Of a stretch of 44,207 bases of DNA, positions 7,932 through 15,864 are shown piece by piece (position 1 is the stretch's first letter; each line of letters begins with the position of its first letter). Location of the stretch: positions 1-44,207 of the forward strand of contig DLGE01000014.1 of assembly GCA_002482535.1 (NCBI GenBank), given 5' to 3'. The stretch comes from Peptococcaceae bacterium UBA7702. GTDB taxonomy: Bacteria > Bacillota > Dehalobacteriia > UBA7702. The notes beneath the pieces were generated by a model, which was given only the letters and a program-made list of their open reading frames with translations, made no database searches and was not told where the DNA came from. The position numbers and the translations under genes are program-made.

Positions 7932-8963
7932 CTATTGTACGAAAAACGGCGGGTAAGCTTGTAAATCCCCGCGGAGATAGCTGGCCAGGACCATGGCTTG
8001 ACTATAGGGCAGGAGGCCGATCTCCAGTTTTTCCTTGAGAAAGGGGTGTTCGATGATCTCCTGTTTCCGCTTTTGCCAGGCGGTGATGATTTCCTTTTTG
8101 GCGTCGTCGGTGATGAGTACGGCGCCGTTTTCCTTTTCCACAAAATCATCGCCGTGTATCTGACGGCGGTTGATCAGCGATAGCACGAAACGATCTCCGA
8201 GGTAGGCTCGGAATTCCTCCATCAGATCCAGGGCCAGCCCGGCTCTGCCCGGACGGTCCGCGTGGAAAAAGCCGACATAAGGATCGATGCCCACGGATTC
8301 CAGAGCGTTTTGGCACTCAATGGCCAGTAGCGTGTAGACGTAGGACAGGAGGGCATTGACCGGATCCAGGGGTGGCCGTCGGTTCCGTTCTCGAAAAGGG
8401 AATTCATCTTTCTGTTGCAGGATCAATTGATCAAATACGGAGAAATAAGCCCTGGCACTCTCCCCCTCAATGCCCCGGAGGGAATCGGTGTTGGTTGCCT
8501 CGCCAGCGCTGTTGATGTTGGCGGTGAGCTTGTCCGCGACTTCCTGCAAGCGTGCGATATCGACTTCATCGGGATGATCCCGCAGGCCGCGACCGATGAT
8601 CTTTCTGCTGTTGACGAGCTTTGCCAAGATGATGGCTTTTGAAATCGGCAGAGCGCGTTCCGGGTTATCGGCATAGCGGTATTGGGTGCGCCGCAACAGA
8701 ACATTTCCACTGACCTTACCCTGCATACGCCCGCAGAAACGGCCGTGAGCGTCCATGAAGCTGACGGCGACGCCGTGTTCGGAGCAGAGCCGCAGCAAGG
8801 CTCCGTTCATGCCGGTGTAGTTGAAACAAACGATGTTTTCCAGGATGTGGATTGGCCTTCTGCCGACTTCCTTCTGATCGATTTTGACCACGATGTTATC
8901 GCCGTCGCGGCTGAGGTAGGCCTCGGGAGAGGTGATGTATAAAGTGTTTTTGAGTTTACGCAT
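7932..8963 (-). CDS. cas1: CRISPR-associated integrase Cas1 (type I-C)
   Basis: 343 residues, normal for type I-C. Cas1 is the metal-dependent integrase that inserts new spacers. Visible active-site residues: Glu166 in GIEGESAR, His234 in VGFFHADRPGR and the acidic residues Asp246/Glu249 in LALDLMEEF. The start overlaps the end of cas4 by 8 bases, indicating coupled translation. The stop is TAG and forms part of the Shine-Dalgarno sequence TAGGAGGTG of cas2; cas2 follows in the same frame. Confidence 0.98.
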   Translation of the reverse strand: MRKLKNTLYITSPEAYLSRDGDNIVVKIDQKEVGRRPIHILENIVCFNYTGMNGALLRLCSEHGVAVSFMDAHGRFCGRMQGKVSGNVLLRRTQYRYADNPERALPISKAIILAKLVNSRKIIGRGLRDHPDEVDIARLQEVADKLTANINSAGEATNTDSLRGIEGESARAYFSVFDQLILQQKDEFPFRERNRRPPLDPVNALLSYVYTLLAIECQNALESVGIDPYVGFFHADRPGRAGLALDLMEEFRAYLGDRFVLSLINRRQIHGDDFVEKENGAVLITDDAKKEIITAWQKRKQEIIEHPFLKEKLEIGLLPYSQAMVLASYLRGDLQAYPPFFVQ

Positions 8964-9624
8964 AGGGTTCCTCGATATTCCTGCTCATATAGTTGGCGAC
9001 GCTCTGCTGTTTTAAAGTCAGACGGGGCATGCAGAGCTCATAAAGAGAGCATTTTGGGCAGTTTTTATGGGATTCCGCTTTGGTGATGACGCCGCCGGCA
9101 TAGGCTGTATGGAGCTCCTTGGCCAGTGTCTTCATCTCCTGGCGCAGGCCAGCATCGATGGGTACCGTCGTCCTTCGTTTTGGAGTAGCGTAGAAAAGAT
9201 CTGCTGACTGAATGGTGCAGCCAAGCATCTCTTCAAGGCAAATGGCCTGGGCGGTGAGCTGCATCAGATCACATTTGTTCTTTTTGGGCTTGCCGTGTTT
9301 GTACTCGACGATGTTCGGCTGCCAGCGCCCTTCTCTGCCACGAAGAGGAATGCCGTCCTCTTCCCGGTGAAATTCGACGACGTCGAGGATGCCGGTAAAG
9401 CCGAGGCTTGCAGAGGATACTGCCATGGCTCTGGAGATCAGCAGATCTTTGCGGATCTCCGTGAAGAAGGGATCGTCGGCCTGGGAGTGAAGGAGATTTC
9501 CCTCTGCTGTCAGAGCGTTATCGGCCCAGGCCTGGCCGATGTGGATCAACCCCCACTGACGCTTACAGAAATAGTAGTGCTGCAAGCCGGAGATCATCAG
9601 GTAGTCTTCGGGGGAGTAACTCAT
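8956..9624 (-). CDS. cas4: CRISPR-associated exonuclease Cas4 (type I-C)
   Basis: 222 residues. Cas4 is a RecB-like nuclease with an Fe-S cluster that trims prespacers and sets PAM and orientation with Cas1-Cas2. Cys20 (HYYFCKRQW) and the C-terminal Cys189, Cys192, Cys198 (CPKCSLYELC) are the four cluster ligands. GILDVVEF and IVEYKHGK supply the RecB-type Asp and Glu-x-Lys catalytic residues. Its ATG overlaps the cas7 stop codon (ATGA). Confidence 0.97.
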   Translation of the reverse strand: MSYSPEDYLMISGLQHYYFCKRQWGLIHIGQAWADNALTAEGNLLHSQADDPFFTEIRKDLLISRAMAVSSASLGFTGILDVVEFHREEDGIPLRGREGRWQPNIVEYKHGKPKKNKCDLMQLTAQAICLEEMLGCTIQSADLFYATPKRRTTVPIDAGLRQEMKTLAKELHTAYAGGVITKAESHKNCPKCSLYELCMPRLTLKQQSVANYMSRNIEEPYA

Positions 9625-10469
9625 AATTTTTCGATCAAGGTGACCCCTTCTTCCGTTACGTCATCAATGGATACTTGATAATCGCTAAAGGCGCGGGGAA
9701 CGTCAACTTGTTTTTCTACTTTGACTTTATCAAACAACAGATGGGAAGGCATATTTCCGAAGATGCTATCATGTCTAAATACAATCAATTTACGGGTGGT
9801 CATCTTTCCCCTGGCTGCGGCGTGATCATGTTCAAACATATTGATCAGGGCTTCCCAGAGTAGTTCCAAATCATCTTCATTGAAACTCGTAATTGCCTGG
9901 GCTAAATTTGCGGAGATATATCCCTCCATACGGTATAAGCCATAAGGGACGATGTGTTTTCTGCCCATTTCCGTTTCTTTGTCTTCACCTTCTTTTGTGA
10001 TGGCCACACGGGTGATGGTAATTTCCTGTTGGAAAATGGGGTCAACGCTCTTGGCAAAATTCATCTGTATCGGACCGCGAACAGTGCCGCAGTTGACTTT
10101 GGTAGACATTACCGCACCAAAAGTACGGATATCAAAGAAATGGTGGCACATGAATGCCGTGAGCAGCTTTAACTGTTCTTTTTCAGGTTTGTTGGTGACC
10201 TCAATGCCTAGGTTGTTATATGCCTTGGCATGTTGGGTATTGAGAGCAATACCCTCAGTTACATAAATTTCATAGCCTTCCTGGCCGTTTTTGACCAGAT
10301 CCACGTAATTCCTCACTTTTCTTTTGATGCAGACATCAGTGACAATACCGTGGCCGGTTTCCGGATCAATGCGAGGCATATTACCTGCATCGGGATCCCC
10401 GTTAGGATTGCCGTTTTCCACGTCAAATAACAACACGAATTCATATCTGTTTTCAATAATTTTACTCAT
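9621..10469 (-). CDS. cas7: Cas7 backbone subunit of type I-C Cascade (Csd2)
   Basis: 282 residues with the typical Csd2 opening YEFVLLFDVENGNPNGDPDAGNMPR in outline (NGNPNGDPD block near residue 20) and the conserved KRKVRNYV block. Several copies form the crRNA-binding filament of the interference complex. A good ribosome-binding site (GAGGAGG) lies 8 bases before the ATG, and the spacing to cas8c is 3 bases. It ends in TGA overlapping cas4. Confidence 0.97.
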   Translation of the reverse strand: MSKIIENRYEFVLLFDVENGNPNGDPDAGNMPRIDPETGHGIVTDVCIKRKVRNYVDLVKNGQEGYEIYVTEGIALNTQHAKAYNNLGIEVTNKPEKEQLKLLTAFMCHHFFDIRTFGAVMSTKVNCGTVRGPIQMNFAKSVDPIFQQEITITRVAITKEGEDKETEMGRKHIVPYGLYRMEGYISANLAQAITSFNEDDLELLWEALINMFEHDHAAARGKMTTRKLIVFRHDSIFGNMPSHLLFDKVKVEKQVDVPRAFSDYQVSIDDVTEEGVTLIEKL

Positions 10470-10472
10470 GGT

Positions 10473-12242
10473 TTAATCCTCCTCTTTTTTCGTATAAATT
10501 GCTCTGAGCTGATGGTAATAGCCTAAGATAAAACGCCCTTGATCATCTAATGATAAATGTTGCGGGAATTGGGTGCCGATTTTATCGAGAATATCAGTTT
10601 TTACTTTTTCCCAATAGCCGCCGGATTTGGCTTTTGCACTGTGATACATAGAAAGTTTCAGCAACTGTGAAAATACTGTGGCGGGAGAGGCAGATGCAGA
10701 AGCAAAATAGCGGTCTTTGATGGTGGCGTTAATAGTTGGCCCCAACGCATCTTTTTGAAGTTTTTCCAAAACAGCAAATAATCGGCCCAATTGATAACCG
10801 ACATTGGGATCAGATTCGTTTAGTGACACGGTAATGACCTCCTTATGATTCATCATTTTATATTTTCTCATCAAGTATGCTTTGACCATGGCCGCGCGGA
10901 TGGCGTTAACGTCACCATCGGCGCGAATGCGATTGATGATTGCCTGATATAGGGACATAGGATACAAACCACCCGTAAAAATGGAAAGCGCGAAGGATTT
11001 TGCCATTGTAGAAGGAACCTTTTTGTCTTTTCCCTTTTGGGGAAGGGTTTCCCAAAGAATACGGTCGGAAGATAAATTATTGTTTGCATCAATGATTTCC
11101 AGATTTTCAATATGATCGGCAATCCTACGGAGAAAAAATTCAAAGGAATTCACTTCCCAAAAGGCGATTGCGAGCCGGGCGTTATTCGGTGCCAATCCCA
11201 GAACATAGACTTCTGCCATGGGATCCAATTCATATTCGTCGTGTTTCAAAGGCCGTCCCTGCTTTAGCGCAAGGATTAGATCTTTGATTAGATTGCTGTA
11301 CTCTGCCGCCTCCTCATTATTGGCAAAGCCGGGCATAACCGCTTTGAGGGCATCTCCATATTTCCCCGGTTTATTTGCCCAAAAAACTACGGTAATCTCC
11401 CCGAATGGAGAATGATATGCTTTATCTGCCAACATATAGTTGAGGGCAGTGGTGTACTGGAACATGGCCTTTTTGCCGACGGGGGCGTTGTAGCTTTGTT
11501 CTTTCCCGTAAGATTCAAAAGCCTCATCATTAAAACCTACAATACTTGCTCCCGCAGCATTAGAACCGTAGACCCCTTTGATTTTGTTATGAATACGGGA
11601 GAGCTCATCCGATTCTCCGGTAACCAGGCACTGGCCTTTGCTGTCCTCGTCATCAACAGGAGTTTTTAAAGTAAGATCTTTGATGCCATTATCCTCGTGA
11701 GCGTAGACATCCTCGTCTTCCAGATAAAATACGAAATTACTGTTGCCCTTGATATCCTTTAAGAGCGATTGGAAGCGTGGGTGGTTCTGGATTTTATGGG
11801 GCTGCCACTGGTCAAGAAACCTGCTGATGGGATGGTCTGTGCCAAGAATCTCCTTGTGCAACTTTTGAAAATTCATAAAGGCACTCTCAACCTTCTTTTT
11901 GAGCTTTTTAAAGTCTCTTAGCTTATCTCCTTCGGTTGGAGGATTGTCCAACATCTTTTGTAGCTTTTCATCATAACCCAAAACGTAATTTGCTTTGTCG
12001 CATAGGTAATAGGCGGGAGCATTCTGGCCTGCACGGGGAGGCTGCATTGGTACCAGCATGGTCCTGGGTTGCATCTTATTTTTTCCCGAAACTCTCAGGT
12101 CCATGATATCAACCAAATTGCCGTCGTTATCCAGGCATAGACCAAAGGAGACCATGGCTGGACTGCGGCCTAGTAGAGGTAGATCCTCATGTCCATTGTT
12201 TAGAAGCAGATCATATTGGGCGTAGAGGAATTGCAGTATCAA
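10473..12242 (-). CDS. cas8c: Cas8c large subunit of type I-C Cascade (Csd1)
   Basis: 589 residues, typical of Csd1. The N-terminus MILQFLYAQYDLL is the family hallmark, and TGESDELSRIHNKIKGVYG plus the SFNDEAFESYGKEQ-like block (here GFNDEAFESYGKEQSYNAPV) are conserved Csd1 segments. The large subunit recognises the PAM; in I-C an internal start also makes a small Cas11c from its C-terminal part. The start codon is TTG, with the site GGAGG embedded in the last codons of cas5. Confidence 0.96.
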   Translation of the reverse strand: MILQFLYAQYDLLLNNGHEDLPLLGRSPAMVSFGLCLDNDGNLVDIMDLRVSGKNKMQPRTMLVPMQPPRAGQNAPAYYLCDKANYVLGYDEKLQKMLDNPPTEGDKLRDFKKLKKKVESAFMNFQKLHKEILGTDHPISRFLDQWQPHKIQNHPRFQSLLKDIKGNSNFVFYLEDEDVYAHEDNGIKDLTLKTPVDDEDSKGQCLVTGESDELSRIHNKIKGVYGSNAAGASIVGFNDEAFESYGKEQSYNAPVGKKAMFQYTTALNYMLADKAYHSPFGEITVVFWANKPGKYGDALKAVMPGFANNEEAAEYSNLIKDLILALKQGRPLKHDEYELDPMAEVYVLGLAPNNARLAIAFWEVNSFEFFLRRIADHIENLEIIDANNNLSSDRILWETLPQKGKDKKVPSTMAKSFALSIFTGGLYPMSLYQAIINRIRADGDVNAIRAAMVKAYLMRKYKMMNHKEVITVSLNESDPNVGYQLGRLFAVLEKLQKDALGPTINATIKDRYFASASASPATVFSQLLKLSMYHSAKAKSGGYWEKVKTDILDKIGTQFPQHLSLDDQGRFILGYYHQLRAIYTKKEED

Positions 12243-12243
12243 T

Positions 12244-12903
12244 TTAGTTTCCTCCTTCCCATAAATTTGGTACGCTGATTCTGCCGTCTTTCATGACAGG
12301 ACGGTAAAAAATCGGTGTCATTTCATCGTTAAAATTGATGTCCCAGAGCATGTAGCCGAGGTCTCGCGTGGTTTCTTTGTAATAGCTTTCCTCTGCATCC
12401 TCTGCTGTGGTAAAAGAGACGGGGAATTCCCGGCAACCGAAGTAGGGATGATGATAACATTGTCCCTTACCGATTCTGCGCAGTGCGATGTTGTAATGTT
12501 TTTCTTTGGTATCTTCTGCGGTGGCGTTAATGCCGGTCATTTCAAAATGCGCGTCGATGATGTAGGCTACGTTCTTTAAGAGCAGGGTTGCGCGTTGTGC
12601 GATGTTCTCCTGCCCCGCCTGTAGATGTAGATCCACTTCGTTCCCACGTAAGGCCATCTTGACTGCTTGCGGAGAGATTTTTTTAGTGAGTTCATTTCTG
12701 CGGATGTTCTCGAAAGCGATGGCGTTGAGCACGGTAATTTCATCGATGACCCATCTGATCTGGGGTTTCCAGTAAATCGCCTCTAAAATGCCCCTAGCGG
12801 CGGATGGTGTCATGACGTCGTAACTGACCCGTTCCACTTTCATTTCCGGTCTGGTGAAGCAGGCATAGTCGCCCCAGACTTTCAAACGGATTCCATAGCC
12901 CAT
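12244..12903 (-). CDS. cas5: Cas5 (Cas5d), type I-C crRNA endonuclease
   Basis: 219 residues. In type I-C there is no Cas6; Cas5d cuts the repeat at the base of its stem and stays on the 5' handle. The sequence GIRLKVWGDYACFTRPEMKVERVSYDVMTPSAARGILEAIYWKP is split here only to note its parts: the WGDYACFTRPE start and the SYDVMTPSAARGILEAI block, both standard for Cas5d. AGGAGG precedes the ATG by 8 bases; the preceding cas3 gene ends in TAG inside that site. Confidence 0.97.
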   Translation of the reverse strand: MGYGIRLKVWGDYACFTRPEMKVERVSYDVMTPSAARGILEAIYWKPQIRWVIDEITVLNAIAFENIRRNELTKKISPQAVKMALRGNEVDLHLQAGQENIAQRATLLLKNVAYIIDAHFEMTGINATAEDTKEKHYNIALRRIGKGQCYHHPYFGCREFPVSFTTAEDAEESYYKETTRDLGYMLWDINFNDEMTPIFYRPVMKDGRISVPNLWEGGN

Positions 12904-12914
12904 GGTTTCACCTC

Positions 12915-15083
12915 CTAAAATTGTAAATTTTCCATTTCTTCTGCAATGAGGAGTCCAGCTTCCTCACTGTAAAAACCTTCTTTTGTCGTTAAAAAATAGA
13001 GATTTTCGCCGATTCTTTTTACACCTCCTCTTCCCTTTAGCTTTTCTATCTGATTGGGATAGACGCTGATGGCATAGGGCTGTAACTTTTTTAAAGTTGA
13101 CTTTTCGGGGAAATATTCAAATTGTTTCATGAGTACAACTGCCTTGTCATCATAAGGGATGATTAAGCTGTCAGTATCATCAATCAACTGAAAATTTTTT
13201 GCTGCTGTTTCAAAATTGAACACCAGGTCGTCGGGCTGTCGGTTGAATTCATCTAAAATCTTTTTTTTATCAAGGTTCTGTTCCTCTTTCGTGTATAGCT
13301 TGCGGAAATACCTTTTGATGGTTATAGGGTTATTGACGTCATCCGAATTAGCCATCAGTCGTCTGCCACAGGAAGCAATCAGGTTTTGGTAGCCGCGGAG
13401 ACCGCTGGCAGGGCTGGTAGGATCAAAGACATAGACTTCTCCCAATCGATGCTCTTTGGCCAATTCGTTTTCCCGATTGCACCTGCCGGCAGCCTGAATA
13501 ACAGAATCCAGCCCCGAAAGGGCACGGAAGACCACAGGAAAGCTGATATCCACACCGCATTCAATGAGCTGGGTGGAAAACAGGGCGCAATGTTTTTCGG
13601 CCTTTTCATTATTTACGTGCTCCTTGACCTTGTCTAAGATTTTATCCTGGTGGCAGTGGCACATATTTCCGCTGAGTTGGTATTTGGGTTTGATAGAGGA
13701 GGCATCATAAAGCTCGCTGACGTGCTTTCTTTTATTGACAATGCAGAGGCAACAGGATTCTTGGTCAATGAGTTCTGTGATCTCCTTGTTGCTTTTTTCA
13801 TTTATGAAGGTAATATTTGTCCTTTGAAATGTCTCATATAGACCATCCGGGTTGTTTATGATTTCTGTCGGCTGTAGCGAAAGGATGCCTTTTGGGAATT
13901 CCGGCTTTGTCGCCGTGCAAAACACGACGGTGGCTCCGTATCGCTTTACCAATTCTTCCAAAGCGAGCAAACACGGTTTCAGGTAGTAGAGCGGAATCAT
14001 CTGGGCTTCATCGAGGATAATCACGCTGTTGGCCAGGTGGTGAAGTTTACGGCAGCGGGAGGATTTATTGGCAAAGATGGATTCAAAGAACTGCACGTTT
14101 GTTGTTACTGTAATGGGCACATCCCAGTTTTCAGAGGATAAATGCATGGCTTTGGCAGCTTCCCGGTCTTTGATTGAATCGTAAAAATCATAATTTGAGT
14201 GATGTTCTAAGACATTTTCTTCACCAAAAATTTCACGAAAAACGCCTGCGGTTTGGCGGATAATACTCGTGTAAGGAATCACATAGATAATACGATTCTT
14301 CTGTTGTTCCAGGGCGAAAGCCATGGAGGAAAGAGTCTTGCCTCCACCGGTGGGGACTGTCAGTGTGTAGAGCCCCGGTTTGCCCTTGCCTTTTTCAACA
14401 CAGGCAGTGTAAATTTTGTTGCGCTTTATATTGATCTCCGAGGATGGAACATTATTTGTCTTTTCTGCCATATGTTGTTGAAAACGTTCACGCAATACGG
14501 GCCAAGGTTCGTATTTCTGCCGTAGTTGATGCTGATTCATATCCATATAGGATTCTGTGTCTAAAAAGTCGGCATCCACCAGGGCGGAATAGATCATGCG
14601 GGTCATAAAACTCAGGCGAAAGCCCAGGTTTTTCCTACCTTCCTGGCGGATACTATCGATAAACTCCTGCCCATCGTGGATTTCAGGAAAGGAGATTTCC
14701 TCCCGGAAACTGCTGTAATCTGGCAGTGTATCCCCTTTGTGGAGGCGATTCAAAAGCCCGGATTCCGGACTGCCGTAGTTCTGTAAGCCGCTGTGATGGC
14801 CGGCGATAACATAGGCTAAGGCCATATTCCAGGCATCTCCGTATTCTTTTTTGGCTTCAATGGCGCCGGCGGAGGAGTGGTCCACCTTTTCGCCATTTTC
14901 CAAAAGCCGCCGCTGAAATTCCTCTGTATATTTGCCAATGTCATGGAGTTTCCCGGCGATTTCGCAAAGTGCACCAAGGTGAAAAGCATCACCGAATATT
15001 TTTGCCATTCTTGCCACGTTGGTGCAATGTTCCAATACGGTCTGAGAGTCTTTACCTTCTTGTTTATGAGCGTAGTAAATCAT
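12915..15083 (-). CDS. cas3: Cas3 helicase-nuclease (type I-C)
   Basis: 722 residues from the ATG at 15083, chosen because AGGA lies 7 bases before it; an ATG at 15098 would add MAGKS. The N-terminal HD nuclease contains LHDIGKYTEE and AGHHSG. The superfamily-2 helicase follows with Walker A (PTGGGKT), the DEAQ box (ILDEAQM), motif III region CTATKPEF, and motif VI (QAAGRCNRE). Cas3 is recruited by target-bound Cascade and degrades DNA. It is the first gene of the leftward cas operon and ends in TAG, overlapping the cas5 ribosome-binding site. Confidence 0.96.
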   Translation of the reverse strand: MIYYAHKQEGKDSQTVLEHCTNVARMAKIFGDAFHLGALCEIAGKLHDIGKYTEEFQRRLLENGEKVDHSSAGAIEAKKEYGDAWNMALAYVIAGHHSGLQNYGSPESGLLNRLHKGDTLPDYSSFREEISFPEIHDGQEFIDSIRQEGRKNLGFRLSFMTRMIYSALVDADFLDTESYMDMNQHQLRQKYEPWPVLRERFQQHMAEKTNNVPSSEINIKRNKIYTACVEKGKGKPGLYTLTVPTGGGKTLSSMAFALEQQKNRIIYVIPYTSIIRQTAGVFREIFGEENVLEHHSNYDFYDSIKDREAAKAMHLSSENWDVPITVTTNVQFFESIFANKSSRCRKLHHLANSVIILDEAQMIPLYYLKPCLLALEELVKRYGATVVFCTATKPEFPKGILSLQPTEIINNPDGLYETFQRTNITFINEKSNKEITELIDQESCCLCIVNKRKHVSELYDASSIKPKYQLSGNMCHCHQDKILDKVKEHVNNEKAEKHCALFSTQLIECGVDISFPVVFRALSGLDSVIQAAGRCNRENELAKEHRLGEVYVFDPTSPASGLRGYQNLIASCGRRLMANSDDVNNPITIKRYFRKLYTKEEQNLDKKKILDEFNRQPDDLVFNFETAAKNFQLIDDTDSLIIPYDDKAVVLMKQFEYFPEKSTLKKLQPYAISVYPNQIEKLKGRGGVKRIGENLYFLTTKEGFYSEEAGLLIAEEMENLQF

Positions 15084-15098
15084 ACTTTTTCCTGCCAT

Positions 15099-15165
15099 TT
15101 TCTTGTTTTATATCATAATATCAGAGAATCTGTACCAAAATGGTACCATTCCACAGATTTTCTGA
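15099..15165 (-). promoter_or_regulatory. cas operon promoter with a nested palindromic operator
   Basis: Upstream of cas3 there is a 12-base palindrome AATGGTACCATT (15139-15150) enclosed by 7-base arms AATCTGT (15127-15133) and ACAGATT (15153-15159). On the minus strand TTGGTA and TATGATATAA lie in or beside it, so a bound repressor would block the promoter. The exact -35/-10 choice is uncertain. Confidence 0.6.
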
Positions 15166-15428
15166 AAGGCAAAACAATGGGTGTTCATGATCGATCTCAT
15201 CAATGTTTGTGTCCCCTGCGCAAAATATGACAATAATTTGTATTTATACCCAAATTATATCCTAGGTCAACAATATATACAATCTTTTATTCCTTTCTTT
15301 TCGTTGTTTCAATGATGTTTCTGCCGCATTGTGGAAAATCAATCGGTTCTTTTAAAGCTTATGAAAAACAGCACGGATTTACTGTTTTTGCATAAAATGA
15401 TAGATAACAAAAACGCGTTTTCCCACAC
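15166..15428. other. Intergenic region between the divergent cas and cys operons
   Basis: AT-rich sequence with no convincing gene. Short open frames on either strand lack ribosome-binding sites and recognisable families. It separates the cas3 promoter from the cysE promoter. Confidence 0.5.
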
Positions 15429-15457
15429 TTGACAAGGGGGACGGGATTTGATAAAGT
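15429..15457 (+). promoter_or_regulatory. Sigma-A promoter of the cysE operon
   Basis: Consensus TTGACA (15429-15434), 17-base spacer, TAAAGT (15452-15457). It lies just ahead of the T-box leader. Confidence 0.65.
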
Positions 15458-15480
15458 AGTTATATTCTATAGCAAAGGCC

Positions 15481-15702
15481 TTGAGGGAGAAAGTAGGCAA
15501 AACACAGCTTTCAGAGAGAAACCGCCGTCGGCTGCAAGCGGTTTTAAGCGCTGATTTTGCCAAAGTGCACTCCTTAGCTGTTCGCCTGAGATTGGGTAGG
15601 GCGGAACGTTTCCCGCGTTAAGGGTTTTGAGTGCGGCTTTGGCCGCGAGCAGAGTGGAACCACGGTCCCCCCGTCTCTGAACGGGCGGGGCCTATTTTAT
15701 TT
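15481..15702 (+). promoter_or_regulatory. T-box riboswitch specific for tRNA-Cys
   Basis: Stem I: GGAG (15486-15489) pairs CTCC (15570-15573), the AGTA bulge (15492-15495) faces the specifier loop AAAGTGCA, and GGCAAAA (15496-15502) pairs TTTTGCC (15555-15561). The specifier codon is TGC (15566-15568), cysteine. The T-box sequence AGAGTGGAACCACGG (15651-15665) presents TGGA to pair with UCCA, which fits U73 of tRNA-Cys. A GC-rich terminator (CCGT/ACGG core, 15664-15692) and TATTTTATTT follow. Uncharged tRNA-Cys should allow readthrough into cysE-cysS. Confidence 0.92.
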
Positions 15703-15852
15703 CTCCCACGCTTGCGTGGATTGAAATATATAGAAGTAATAGACGATATGGGGAAGCGCCCTTCATGGGGGTGTGGATTGAAATCGTCAATTCTGGATGA
15801 CAAAAAACCATGAAAAAATTGTTACGCCCTTCAAGGGCGTGTGGATTGAAAT
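15703..15852 (+). CRISPR. Degenerate three-repeat mini-CRISPR inside the cysE leader
   Basis: Three repeat-like units end at 15727, 15784 and 15852, all with the exact 12-base end GTGGATTGAAAT of the real arrays. Unit 2 (15753-15784) matches the array 1 repeat at 26 of 32 positions by eye. Unit 3 (15821-15852) keeps a full stem, ACGCCC/GGGCGT, with two compensated pairs. Unit 1 has only a CCACGC/GCGTGG hairpin. Spacer-like segments are 25 bases (15728-15752) and 36 bases (15785-15820). The third unit directly abuts the ribosome-binding site of cysE. It may be a decayed array or a functional guide of CreR/CreA type. Confidence 0.75.
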
Positions 15853-15864
15853 GGAGGGATGGCT

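Noticed and set aside
15425..15445. Possible seed match of the second mini-CRISPR segment to the cysE -35 region (9 of 12 bases on the minus strand)
   Set aside because: No TTC-type PAM, and a match this weak is expected by chance in a region of this size.
15339..15563. A 74-codon minus-strand open frame between the cas and cys operons
   Set aside because: It overlaps the cysE promoter and T-box stem I, has no ribosome-binding site and no recognisable family.
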